Positions 1 to 6,434 of a DNA stretch of 12,720 nucleotides are shown here, in pieces (the stretch's first letter is position 1; every line of letters begins with the position of its first letter). A program made the translations under genes and the position numbers. The DNA comes from an uncultured Christensenellaceae bacterium (GTDB lineage Bacteria > Bacillota > Clostridia > Christensenellales > Christensenellaceae): positions 1 through 12,720 of the forward strand of contig CAKROK010000061.1 of assembly GCA_934373295.1 (NCBI GenBank), in the 5' to 3' direction. The notes below the pieces were generated by a model. It ran no database searches, was not told the DNA's origin, and was given only the letters and a program-made list of their open reading frames with translations.

Positions 1-1307
1 TCCTTCCACTGCTCGTCTGCGGCTAATTTTTCGGCGATAACGGGGCATATTTCCTCAAAGGCGTGGGTGTAATGCTCGTTTACGCTCATCCACAAAAATT
101 CTATCCGCTGTTCGTCGGCTATCACGTCCGCTATGCAGTTCATTAGGCATAACACGATGCTTTCATAGTCGGCAAAGCCGGACAGCATACCCAGCGCGGG
201 CTGGAGGACAAGGCTGCTCTCAAAGACGGTGACGAACTCGCTAATGATCACCTCCGCAGGGCGCTGCTCCAGCTTATAGAGCAGCAGGAAGTATATGTGC
301 CACTTGTAGTTGACGTTTAACATGGAGCGTATCGTAGCGACCATTTTGCGCGAAAAATCGTCATTTGCGGGTATTTCATCCAGCTCGATCTGATCGTCTA
401 AGCGCGTGTCCTCACTGCGTATCTTGTTGAGGGTGTCTATGATGGAAAGCATCATGCGCCCGCAGCCGTCTATGTCGTTCGCGTCGTTTTGCTCTAAGAT
501 ATAGCGCACGACCGTGTCGCAGCTCTCCTTAAAATCTATCGCAAAGCCCAGCTGTTCCTTCATCAGCTCGGAAAATGCGTCGTAGACCGTCTTTGATATA
601 AATCTCTCCATCGCAAAGATGGTGTTTTCACCCCTGTTTTCCTCCTCATCGCGCCTGAAACGCTTATAGAGTACATAAAGCTGAGAGTCTATCATCGTAA
701 GACTCTTTTTTATGGACGTCATGAGGTCGGTTATGAGGTTGTCCGCGAGTAGGTATGAGTTGTTTTTGTATATTATCTTATGCTCGACCTCGCCCCAGAA
801 GGAGTTGACCAGCGCCTTTATCTGAAGCTCAAAGCGCACAGGGTCACCGCCCAGCTCGTATCTTCCGTCGATTTTGTATATGTCGAAGCCGTTTTTCTGC
901 TTTTGCGGCTGATTTGACGCGAGATTTAATTTTATCTGCGGCATACCGGGGGAGGCAAAGTATACGCCGTCCGTCGTCTCCGTGAAAAGCTTGAGCAGGA
1001 GGTTGTAGACATACGGCTCGTCGTCGATAAATTTGCACTCTATGCGCAGACCTATGAGATCGGAAAAATTGGCAAGAACGCGCTCGCCACTGCGGTATTG
1101 AGAAATATAGCTATTCCTAAGCAGCTTTTCCTTTATACTGTCCACTGTCTTCAGACGATATATTATATTAAATGTATATTTGCTCTTATCAAAGACATGC
1201 TTTTCAAAATAGCTTTGAATCTCGTCGGCAATGAGCTTATACACGTCGCGTTTGCTTTCGTAAACTTCGATTATTTCATCAACATATTGAAATATTTCGA
1301 GATTCAT
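1..1307 (-). CDS. RelA/SpoT-domain alarmone synthetase-like protein, 3' end cut by window
   Basis: The frame is open from ATG at 1307 to the window edge, giving 435 residues without a stop; the C-terminus is missing. AGGAG lies 8 nt upstream of the ATG. Residues about 45-185 form a RelA/SpoT nucleotidyltransferase (SYNTH) domain: an ATP-side motif with R51, K53, S57 and K61; FSDLIGLRI at 81-89 with the metal-binding Asp at 83; and FELQIK at 159-164 followed by FWGEVEHKI at 170-178, with Glu160 and Glu175 spaced 15 residues as in small alarmone synthetases. The family transfers pyrophosphate from ATP to GDP/GTP to make (p)ppGpp. No hydrolase (HD), TGS or ACT domain precedes it. The loop usually reading NGYRSLH, which contacts the guanine nucleotide, reads NGFDIYK here (139-145). 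Residues 190-435 are predicted mostly helical and I recognise no domain in them. The SYNTH assignment is firm; the product and substrate are uncertain. Confidence 0.85.
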   Translation of the reverse strand, partial: MNLEIFQYVDEIIEVYESKRDVYKLIADEIQSYFEKHVFDKSKYTFNIIYRLKTVDSIKEKLLRNSYISQYRSGERVLANFSDLIGLRIECKFIDDEPYVYNLLLKLFTETTDGVYFASPGMPQIKLNLASNQPQKQKNGFDIYKIDGRYELGGDPVRFELQIKALVNSFWGEVEHKIIYKNNSYLLADNLITDLMTSIKKSLTMIDSQLYVLYKRFRRDEEENRGENTIFAMERFISKTVYDAFSELMKEQLGFAIDFKESCDTVVRYILEQNDANDIDGCGRMMLSIIDTLNKIRSEDTRLDDQIELDEIPANDDFSRKMVATIRSMLNVNYKWHIYFLLLYKLEQRPAEVIISEFVTVFESSLVLQPALGMLSGFADYESIVLCLMNCIADVIADEQRIEFLWMSVNEHYTHAFEEICPVIAEKLAADEQWK

Positions 1308-1336
1308 GGGCGGTGCTCCTTTTTTTCTACTACTAT

Positions 1337-1342
1337 ATTATA
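1337..1342 (-). promoter_or_regulatory. Candidate -10 box for the RelA/SpoT-like gene
   Basis: The minus strand reads TATAAT at 1342-1337, about 30 nt before the start codon at 1307, in a very AT-rich stretch. No good -35 box stands at 16-18 nt; that position falls in the terminator stem of the upstream lepB operon. The call rests on the -10 match alone. Confidence 0.35.
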
Positions 1343-1353
1343 TATTTTACTGT

Positions 1354-1402
1354 AAAAACCCTCGCGTAAATAGCGGTTGAACGTATCGCGAGGGAATTTT
1401 TT
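1354..1402. terminator. Rho-independent terminator after lepB
   Basis: An 8-bp perfect stem, CCCTCGCG (1359-1366) and CGCGAGGG (1387-1394), has a 20-nt loop. It is followed by five T on the minus strand and by AATTTTTT on the plus strand, so it could work both ways. It lies 30-80 bp past the lepB stop codon, so ending the mscS-DUF951-lepB transcript is its likely role. The loop is longer than usual. Confidence 0.65.
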
Positions 1403-1431
1403 ATGAAAAATCGGCCTTTTTATGTGAAAAT

Positions 1432-2043
1432 CTATCCGAGCGTTTTAAACTCCCATATGGGCCATATCACGCAGACCGCATGGCCGACGATGTCCTCCTT
1501 GGGGATGGGGCCTATCATGTGGCTGTCTAAAGAGTCGTTCCGGTTGTCACCCAGCACGAAATAATTTTCCTCGGGTACGGTGTAGCTCTCAAAGGTGTAT
1601 TTCATCTCATCGTCGAGGGTGTAGTCCTCCTTGACGGCCTCGCCGTTTCTGTAGAGGACGCCCTCGCGCACCTCGATGGTGTCTCCCGCAAGGCCGACCA
1701 CGCGCTTCACATAGGCGGTGTCGCCCTTTCCGGGGTATTTTACTATGAGGATATCGCCGTGCTTTATGCCGTCGTCCGAGAGCTTGGAGAGCTTTTCCAC
1801 AAATAAGCGCTCATCCGTAGTGAGGGTGGGCAGCATCGAATCGCCGTCCACGCGCACAAACTCAAAGACAAATGTACGCAGGGTCATGGCTATTACGAAC
1901 GCGAGCACGAGGCAGAGTATCCAGCTCAAAGCCTCCTTTGCGGCGTTCTTCTTTTCAGGGGCTTTCGCCTGATTATTTTCATTATTGTCATTATTGTCAT
2001 TCGGAGTCTGCTCGATGTTTTCGCTGTTTATATCCGTGTTCAT
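1432..2043 (-). CDS. lepB: Signal peptidase I
   Basis: This 203-residue type I signal peptidase removes Sec and Tat signal peptides at the outer face of the cytoplasmic membrane. A polar, Asn/Asp-rich N-terminus (about 1-35) is followed by one membrane segment (about 38-58). The catalytic Ser69 is in GDSMLPTL and the general-base Lys113 is in YVKRVVGLAGD. The conserved GDNRNDSLDSHMIGPI block (165-180) and a C-terminal GHAVCVIWP follow. All family boxes are present and the size suits a Gram-positive SipS-type enzyme. I chose the ATG at 2043: it overlaps the TGA of the upstream DUF951 gene (ATGA) and has AAGGA just upstream. A longer frame reaching 2124 would run through that gene. It is the last gene of the mscS-DUF951-lepB group, probably translationally coupled. 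Confidence 0.95.
   Translation of the reverse strand: MNTDINSENIEQTPNDNNDNNENNQAKAPEKKNAAKEALSWILCLVLAFVIAMTLRTFVFEFVRVDGDSMLPTLTTDERLFVEKLSKLSDDGIKHGDILIVKYPGKGDTAYVKRVVGLAGDTIEVREGVLYRNGEAVKEDYTLDDEMKYTFESYTVPEENYFVLGDNRNDSLDSHMIGPIPKEDIVGHAVCVIWPIWEFKTLG
1974..2001. repeat. Short 9-nt tandem repeat inside lepB
   Basis: ATTATTGTC occurs twice in a row at 1981-1998, with degenerate copies on both sides. On the coding (minus) strand it encodes the low-complexity NDNNDNNENN at residues 16-25 of LepB, in the cytoplasmic tail before the membrane anchor. Changes by whole repeat units would keep the frame. Confidence 0.6.
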
Positions 2044-2222
2044 TGTTCCTTGCTTTTTACCTTTCTTACGCGCTTTTTGAAGTCCTCGTATGAGAACATG
2101 ACGACCCTGCCGCAGCCTAAGCACTTGAGCTTATAGTCAGCTCCCGTGCGCAGTATTTCCCATTCAAAGCTCCCGCAGGGGTGTTTCTTTTTTACTGTGA
2201 CAATGTCTCCTACATTATACAT
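2040..2222 (-). CDS. DUF951 family small protein
   Basis: A 60-residue protein matching the DUF951 family of Firmicutes (YyzM-like in Bacillus). It begins with a beta-rich VGDIVTVKKKHPCG segment and carries Cys16, Cys34 and Cys37, the last two in KCLGCGR, a pattern that could bind a metal or nucleic acid; this is inference. The C-terminal third is basic (KKRVRKVKSK). Its biochemical function is not known to me. It starts 7 nt after the mscS stop codon, with AAGGA overlapping the end of mscS, and its TGA overlaps the lepB ATG. Genes of this family often lie beside an MscS-type channel, as here. No membrane segment is present. Confidence 0.88.
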   Translation of the reverse strand: MYNVGDIVTVKKKHPCGSFEWEILRTGADYKLKCLGCGRVVMFSYEDFKKRVRKVKSKEQ

Positions 2223-2229
2223 AAGTGCA

Positions 2230-3099
2230 TCATTCCTTTATGACGGCTGCCTGAGAAACGCTGGGCAGCTTTATGCCGTTTTTCTTAAATTCGCGCAAAT
2301 ACTCCGCGCGCAGCTCTCTTTCGGCGCGCCACTGCTCGAGCGGCTTAAGCCGTATGCATATGCGTAGGCGCTGATACATCGAGTTCATCTCGACCGCACC
2401 GGCAAAAGTGGGTTCGCTCACTATGAAGTCGTGTTCATTAGCGTATCTTTTCGCCGTCTCCAGCATTATTCTGCCCGCCTTTGCGGTATCTTCATCGATA
2501 GAAACGTCCATCTCGGAATAAAGCTCATAGCAATCACGGGTATAGTTCACTACTGCGCCTATCTTGCCGTTGGGGATAGTGACGATCTCGTTATTGGCGA
2601 GTCTCAGGCGGGATGTGCGCAGGGATATTGACTGGACTGTTCCCGTAAAATCGCCTATTTTTACATAATCGCCCACGGCGAATTCGTCGTCTATCAATAT
2701 GAAGAAGCCGTTTACCGTATCGCCTATCAAGGACTGTGCGCCCAAGCCTATCGCCAGGCCGCCTATTCCCGCGGTGGTGAGCAGGGAGGTGACGGTCGTG
2801 CCTAAGCCGAGGGCGGAGAGTATCGCGGTGACCTCTAAAAACAGTATAAGGTATTTGCAGGTGTTCTGTAAAAGGCTGCTCAGGGTGTCCTGCTTTTTGC
2901 TCGTAAGCGAGTCGGGCGACTTTTGCGCGCGCAGACGAACGGCCTTTTTGATTATTCCCGTCACTATGAGGCGTAATAGCCTCGCCGCGATGATTATGAG
3001 CACTATCTGCACGACGGCAGTTATTATGTCATCGCTGTTATTTTTAAGGTCGCTCCACGCCTTGACGACAGCGGACCATAGCGAATTAAAAATGTTCAT
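2230..3099 (-). CDS. Small-conductance mechanosensitive ion channel, MscS family
   Basis: A 289-residue MscS-family channel, expected to open under membrane tension and release solutes during osmotic downshock. Membrane segments lie at about residues 25-46 and 81-99, followed by the pore helix (about 104-137) with the Gly/Ala-rich AGIGGLAIGLGAQSLIGDTV that is diagnostic of the family. Then come the beta domain (VGDYVKIGDFTGTVQSISLRTSRL, and IVTIPNGKI) and the alpha/beta vestibule domain. The three-segment form is that of small Firmicutes channels (YkuT, YfkC). I start at ATG 3099, not the in-frame ATG at 3117: GGAGAAGG lies about 9 nt before 3099, and the predicted -10 box (3131-3126) would place the 5' end of the mRNA within a few bases of 3117. 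It heads the mscS-DUF951-lepB group. Confidence 0.93.
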   Translation of the reverse strand: MNIFNSLWSAVVKAWSDLKNNSDDIITAVVQIVLIIIAARLLRLIVTGIIKKAVRLRAQKSPDSLTSKKQDTLSSLLQNTCKYLILFLEVTAILSALGLGTTVTSLLTTAGIGGLAIGLGAQSLIGDTVNGFFILIDDEFAVGDYVKIGDFTGTVQSISLRTSRLRLANNEIVTIPNGKIGAVVNYTRDCYELYSEMDVSIDEDTAKAGRIMLETAKRYANEHDFIVSEPTFAGAVEMNSMYQRLRICIRLKPLEQWRAERELRAEYLREFKKNGIKLPSVSQAAVIKE

Positions 3100-3125
3100 A
3101 TATCCAACCTTCTCCATATACTAAT

Positions 3126-3153
3126 ATTATACACTTATTTCGCGCAAAAGCAA
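3126..3153 (-). promoter_or_regulatory. Promoter of mscS-DUF951-lepB
   Basis: The minus strand shows TTGCTT (3153-3148), a 16-nt spacer and a perfect TATAAT (3131-3126). The predicted start is about 3119, giving a leader of about 20 nt that holds the ribosome binding site for the start at 3099. Confidence 0.6.
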
Positions 3154-3174
3154 ATCCAAAAAGCATTTGCTTTT
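3146..3174. repeat. Inverted repeat holding both -35 boxes of the mscS/murA divergent promoters
   Basis: A perfect 10-bp inverted repeat, AAAAGCAAAT (3146-3155) and ATTTGCTTTT (3165-3174), has a 9-nt centre. CGCG on each outer side (3141-3144 and 3177-3180) extends it imperfectly. Each arm contains one TTGCTT -35 box, one reading left to mscS and one right to murA. It may be only back-to-back promoter boxes, or a regulator site acting on both genes. Confidence 0.6.
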
Positions 3175-3195
3175 ATCGCGACAAAAGGTTATAAT
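3167..3195 (+). promoter_or_regulatory. Promoter of murA
   Basis: TTGCTT (3167-3172), a 17-nt spacer and a perfect TATAAT (3190-3195) on the plus strand. The predicted start is about 3202, leaving a leader of about 58 nt before murA. Confidence 0.65.
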
Positions 3196-3209
3196 ACAAT
3201 ATGTGGAAC

Positions 3210-3242
3210 TGCGTAAGGCCACGCAATAGGCGGATATCCGCC
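3210..3242 (+). other. Two small stem-loops in the murA leader
   Basis: TGCGT (3210-3214) and ACGCA (3221-3225) form a 5-bp stem with a 6-nt loop. Four bases later stands a perfect 14-bp palindrome, GGCGGATATCCGCC (3229-3242). Its RNA would fold with a very small loop, and as DNA it could be a protein-binding site. It ends 6 nt before the AAGGAGA ribosome binding site. No known riboswitch class is recognised, and the leader is too short for most. Confidence 0.45.
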
Positions 3243-3259
3243 ATAAAAGGAGAACATTA

Positions 3260-4558
3260 ATGTCTGAAAAGTTCGTGATAAACGGAGGAAAAGCGCTTTG
3301 CGGAACTGTCGAGATAAGCGGCGCTAAAAATGCCGCGGTGGCGATATTGCCCGCGACGGTGCTTGCCGAAGGGATTTGCGTAATTGAAAATTTACCGAGG
3401 ATAGCCGACGTCTTTATAGTTTTAAAGATACTCAAAAACCTGGGCGCGGATGTAAAGCTCGAGGGCGGGACGGCCACCATCGACACGACGCACTTAAACG
3501 GGCATACCGTCGATAAGGAGCTCGCCGAGCGCATGAGGGCGTCATATTACTTCTTAGGCGCGCTTTTGGGAAGATGCGGCGAGGCGGAGGTCGCCATGCC
3601 GGGCGGCTGCGTGATAGGTCAGCGTCCGATAGACCTGCATAAAAAGGGCCTGCGTGCATTGGGCGCGCATATCGATACGGATTTCGGAAAGATGACGGGG
3701 CATTGTGAGGAGCTCGTCGGAAAGGACATTTATTTAGATCAGGTTTCCGTCGGCGCGACCATCAACATAATGCTTGCGGCGGTCAAGGCAAAGGGCAACA
3801 CGACCATCGTAAACGCGGCGAAGGAGCCGCACGTCGTGGACGTGGCAAACTTCTTAAACTGCATGGGCGCGAAGATAAAGGGCGCGGGTACGGATATCAT
3901 AAAGATAAGGGGCGTCGAAAAGCTGCACGGATGCAGCTACGGCGTGATCCCCGATCAGATAGAGACGGGCACAATAATGATAGCCGCCGCCGCGACAAAG
4001 GGCGATGTCACCGTACAAAACGTCATCCCCACGCACATGGAGGCGCTTTCTCAAAAGCTCATGGAGATGGGCGTGACCGTCGTGGAGGGGGACGACTACA
4101 TAAGGGTAAAGAGCAACGGCCGCCCGCGCGCGGTCAACATAAAGACGCTGCCCTATCCCGGCTTTCCTACCGATCTTCAGCAGCCCATGACCGTGCTTTT
4201 ATCCACGGCGAACGGCACGAGCGTAATAGTCGAAAATATATTCGAGGCGCGCTTTAAACATATAGATGAGATAAGGCGCATGGGCGCAAAGGTCACCATC
4301 GACGACAGGATAGCCGTCGTAAAGGGCGTTGAGCGTCTTACGGGCGCATCCGTAAAGGCGACGGATCTGAGGGCGGGCGCGGCGCTTGTCATAGCGGGAC
4401 TTATGGCAGAGGGTACGACGGACATAACTAATATAAAATACATCGAGAGAGGATATGACCACATCGATGAAAAGCTCATAAGCCTGGGCGCGGATATAAA
4501 GCGCGTGAAGGAAGAGCCTAAAGAGGACGTCGACTTTGAAAATGAATTCAACAGATAA
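3260..4558 (+). CDS. murA: UDP-N-acetylglucosamine 1-carboxyvinyltransferase
   Basis: MurA transfers enolpyruvate from phosphoenolpyruvate to UDP-GlcNAc, the first committed step of peptidoglycan precursor synthesis in the cytoplasm, and is the fosfomycin target. The 432-residue protein has the two-lobed EPSP-synthase fold. Visible motifs are SGAKNAA (20-26, with Lys23 and Asn24), the active-site loop PGGCVIGQRPIDLH (114-127) with the fosfomycin-sensitive Cys117 present rather than the Asp of resistant forms, and ARFKHIDEIRRMGA further on. It is slightly longer than the usual 417-420 because of an acidic C-terminal tail (about 415-432). AAGGAGA ends 7 nt before the ATG. The phosphoribosyltransferase gene follows 28 nt downstream with no terminator between them, so the two are probably cotranscribed. 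Firmicutes often carry two murA paralogues, and which one this is cannot be decided here. Confidence 0.97.
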   Translation: MSEKFVINGGKALCGTVEISGAKNAAVAILPATVLAEGICVIENLPRIADVFIVLKILKNLGADVKLEGGTATIDTTHLNGHTVDKELAERMRASYYFLGALLGRCGEAEVAMPGGCVIGQRPIDLHKKGLRALGAHIDTDFGKMTGHCEELVGKDIYLDQVSVGATINIMLAAVKAKGNTTIVNAAKEPHVVDVANFLNCMGAKIKGAGTDIIKIRGVEKLHGCSYGVIPDQIETGTIMIAAAATKGDVTVQNVIPTHMEALSQKLMEMGVTVVEGDDYIRVKSNGRPRAVNIKTLPYPGFPTDLQQPMTVLLSTANGTSVIVENIFEARFKHIDEIRRMGAKVTIDDRIAVVKGVERLTGASVKATDLRAGAALVIAGLMAEGTTDITNIKYIERGYDHIDEKLISLGADIKRVKEEPKEDVDFENEFNR

Positions 4559-4586
4559 AAGATAAAATACTTTTGGAGGTATTTAA

Positions 4587-5147
4587 ATGAACATGACTTA
4601 TGAGATAAAGGTTGCGGGTCTGACGAGACAACTCCCTGTCTTTCAGCTTTCCGACGAGCTTGCTATCGCCGCATTTGTGATATTCGGCGACGTCGAGCTG
4701 ACATGTGAGTGCGCAAAGGAGCTCATTAAAAAGGCGCCGGAGCACGACATCATGATAACCGCAGAGGCCAAGAGCATCCCGCTTATCCATGAAATGGCTA
4801 GGCAGATGGGCGTAAACCAGTACATCATCGCGCGCAAGGGCGTAAAGGTTTACATGAAGAACCCCGTAAAGGTCGAGGTCCACTCCATCACCACCCAGAA
4901 AAAGCAGGAGCTTTACATCGATGAGCACGATAAGCAGCTCATGAACGGCAAGCGCGTCCTCATAATTGACGACGTCATCTCCACGGGCGAATCTCTGCGC
5001 GCGGTGGAAAAGCTGGTCAAGCTCGCGGGCGGAAATATCGTAGGCAGAATGGCAATACTCGCCGAGGGCGACGCGAAGCTGCGCGACGACATACAGTACC
5101 TCGAGGAGCTTCCGCTGTTGAACGCCGACGGCACACCGAAGGAATAA
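4587..5147 (+). CDS. Type I phosphoribosyltransferase, adenine-PRTase-like
   Basis: A 186-residue type I phosphoribosyltransferase. The PRPP-binding loop is VLIIDDVISTGES (124-136) with the acidic pair Asp128-Asp129. A hydrophobic strand IMITAEAKSIPLIHEMARQMG (55-75) and the pyrophosphate-side loop IARKG (81-85) match the adenine phosphoribosyltransferase subgroup better than xanthine, uracil or orotate enzymes. Such enzymes join a free base to PRPP, giving a nucleotide and pyrophosphate. The usual Apt sequence IEARGF is AEAKSI here, so base specificity is uncertain and I give no symbol. GGAGG (4575-4579) stands 7 nt before the first ATG. The gene is probably cotranscribed with murA and is followed by a terminator at 5167. 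Confidence 0.85.
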   Translation: MNMTYEIKVAGLTRQLPVFQLSDELAIAAFVIFGDVELTCECAKELIKKAPEHDIMITAEAKSIPLIHEMARQMGVNQYIIARKGVKVYMKNPVKVEVHSITTQKKQELYIDEHDKQLMNGKRVLIIDDVISTGESLRAVEKLVKLAGGNIVGRMAILAEGDAKLRDDIQYLEELPLLNADGTPKE

Positions 5148-5166
5148 TAAAAGACACTTTCAAACG

Positions 5167-5205
5167 CCCCCGTTATCGAACAGACGATATCGGGGGTATT
5201 ATTAT
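5167..5205 (+). terminator. Terminator after murA-phosphoribosyltransferase
   Basis: CCCCCGTTATCG (5167-5178) pairs with CGATATCGGGGG (5185-5196) at 11 of 12 positions, around a 6-nt AACAGA loop. The tail TATTATTAT is U-rich but interrupted, so termination may be incomplete. Confidence 0.65.
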
Positions 5206-5245
5206 AAAGTTTACTATTTCGTTACCTTTAAAATTAAAAAAATAA

Positions 5246-5274
5246 TTGTTTGCTTACGAATAAAATGTTATAAT
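5246..5274 (+). promoter_or_regulatory. Promoter of the ADP-ribosylglycohydrolase operon
   Basis: TTGTTT (5246-5251), a 17-nt spacer and TATAAT (5269-5274), preceded by TGT as an extended -10. It lies in a distinctly AT-rich stretch (about 5205-5285) between the terminator and the start codon at 5303. The predicted start is about 5281. Confidence 0.65.
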
Positions 5275-5302
5275 CAATTAAACATGTTTTACGGAGAAGC
5301 AT

Positions 5303-6421
5303 ATGCAGCTTAGAGACAGAATAAAGGGCAGCATTTTCGCCGGCGCGGCGGGGGACGCCCTGGGATATGAGGTCGAGTTTTTGCGGCTGGGTGAAATAAA
5401 GAAAAGATTCGGACAAGGCGGGATAACCCGTTTTTCGAGTACACCCGCGAAGATTTCCGACGATACTCAGATGACGCTGTTTACCGCAAACGGACTGTTA
5501 TACGGCTATACGATGGCGATAAACCGCGGCGTAATGGGAGAATACCGCGACTATATCTGGAACGCATATCGCGATTGGCTTTTCGGGCAGAGGGGAACTT
5601 TTCCCGAAAAGCGGCACTGCTGGATAATCGATGAGCCGGCCATGTGCGCGCAGCGTGCGCCCGGCGCGACGTGCATCGAGGCGATATCCACGAGCAAGAG
5701 CGGCGGAACCATCGAAAAAAGGATAAATACGTCTATGGGCTGCGGCGGGGTGATGAGGGTCGCGCCCGTGGGACTGTTTTTGAACCCGATGAACATCTAC
5801 GACGAGGACACGGGGGCATACGTCTGCCGAATAGGCGCGCAAAGCGCCGCGCTCACGCACGGTCACCCGCTGGGGTACATCACCTCGGGATGCATGGCGC
5901 TTTTGATAAACATTCTCACCTATCCCGAGCATTATGGAAAATGCTCTATAAAACAGGCGGCTATTCGGTCACTCGAAAAGACGTGCGATGTGTTTTCCGA
6001 TGACGCGCACAGCGCACAGCTTAAAGAGCTGCTTGAAAAGGCGATAGATTTAGCGGAGAGCGGCATGGACGACGAGGATACAATATTCACGCTGGGCGAG
6101 GGTTGGATAGCGCATGAGGCGCTCGCGGTCGCGCTGTATTGCGCCGTAAAATACGAAAATGACCCTAAACGCGCGATAATCGCCGCAGTAAACCACGACG
6201 GAGACAGCGACTCGACAGGCTCTATCGCGGGAAACATCGTGGGTGCGTATAACGGCATGGAGGCCGTGAACCGTGCGTTTGATTTAAGCTCGATCGAGGC
6301 GGCGGGGGTGATAGACGAGATTTCCGACGACCTCGCTTATGCCGCGACACAGAGCGACTACGACGCGGATTTTGAGAGCAACGAATGGGCGGATAAATAT
6401 ATTTTTGTAAAGAAAAGATGA
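5303..6421 (+). CDS. ADP-ribosylglycohydrolase family protein
   Basis: A 372-residue member of the DraG/ARH family, which hydrolyses ADP-ribose from modified proteins, nucleic acids or small molecules using two Mg ions. The N-terminal GSIFAGAAGDALGYEVEF (9-26) and SDDTQMTL (52-59, metal ligands Asp53 and Asp54) are followed by HGHPLGYITSGCMALLI (186-202) and the C-terminal metal motif HDGDSDSTGSIAGNIVGA (298-315, with Asp299, Asp301, Asp303 and Thr305). The full metal set suggests an active enzyme. There is an insertion at about 85-145 with three of the protein's cysteines. GGAG stands 7 nt before the ATG. The C26 hydrolase starts 13 nt after the stop, with its AGGAGG overlapping this stop codon. 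No ADP-ribosyltransferase is encoded in the window, so the natural substrate is unknown. Confidence 0.93.
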   Translation: MQLRDRIKGSIFAGAAGDALGYEVEFLRLGEIKKRFGQGGITRFSSTPAKISDDTQMTLFTANGLLYGYTMAINRGVMGEYRDYIWNAYRDWLFGQRGTFPEKRHCWIIDEPAMCAQRAPGATCIEAISTSKSGGTIEKRINTSMGCGGVMRVAPVGLFLNPMNIYDEDTGAYVCRIGAQSAALTHGHPLGYITSGCMALLINILTYPEHYGKCSIKQAAIRSLEKTCDVFSDDAHSAQLKELLEKAIDLAESGMDDEDTIFTLGEGWIAHEALAVALYCAVKYENDPKRAIIAAVNHDGDSDSTGSIAGNIVGAYNGMEAVNRAFDLSSIEAAGVIDEISDDLAYAATQSDYDADFESNEWADKYIFVKKR

Positions 6422-6434
6422 GGAGGTCGGATAT

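Noticed and set aside
1..1307. CapRel-type phage-sensing toxin-antitoxin fusion
   Set aside because: The C-terminal region is long and shows no zinc-finger-like or antitoxin motif that I can identify; without the missing 3' end the idea has no positive support.
1098..1355. 85-codon plus-strand frame over the start of the RelA/SpoT-like gene
   Set aside because: It is antisense to a recognisable SYNTH-domain gene and its residues match no family.
2044..2124. Upstream extension of lepB to an in-frame ATG at 2124
   Set aside because: It runs through the DUF951 gene; the ATG at 2043 has a ribosome binding site and the ATGA overlap expected of coupled genes.
3100..3117. In-frame ATG at 3117 as the mscS start
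   Set aside because: The predicted transcript begins at about 3119, leaving no ribosome binding site for this ATG, whereas GGAGAAGG serves the ATG at 3099.
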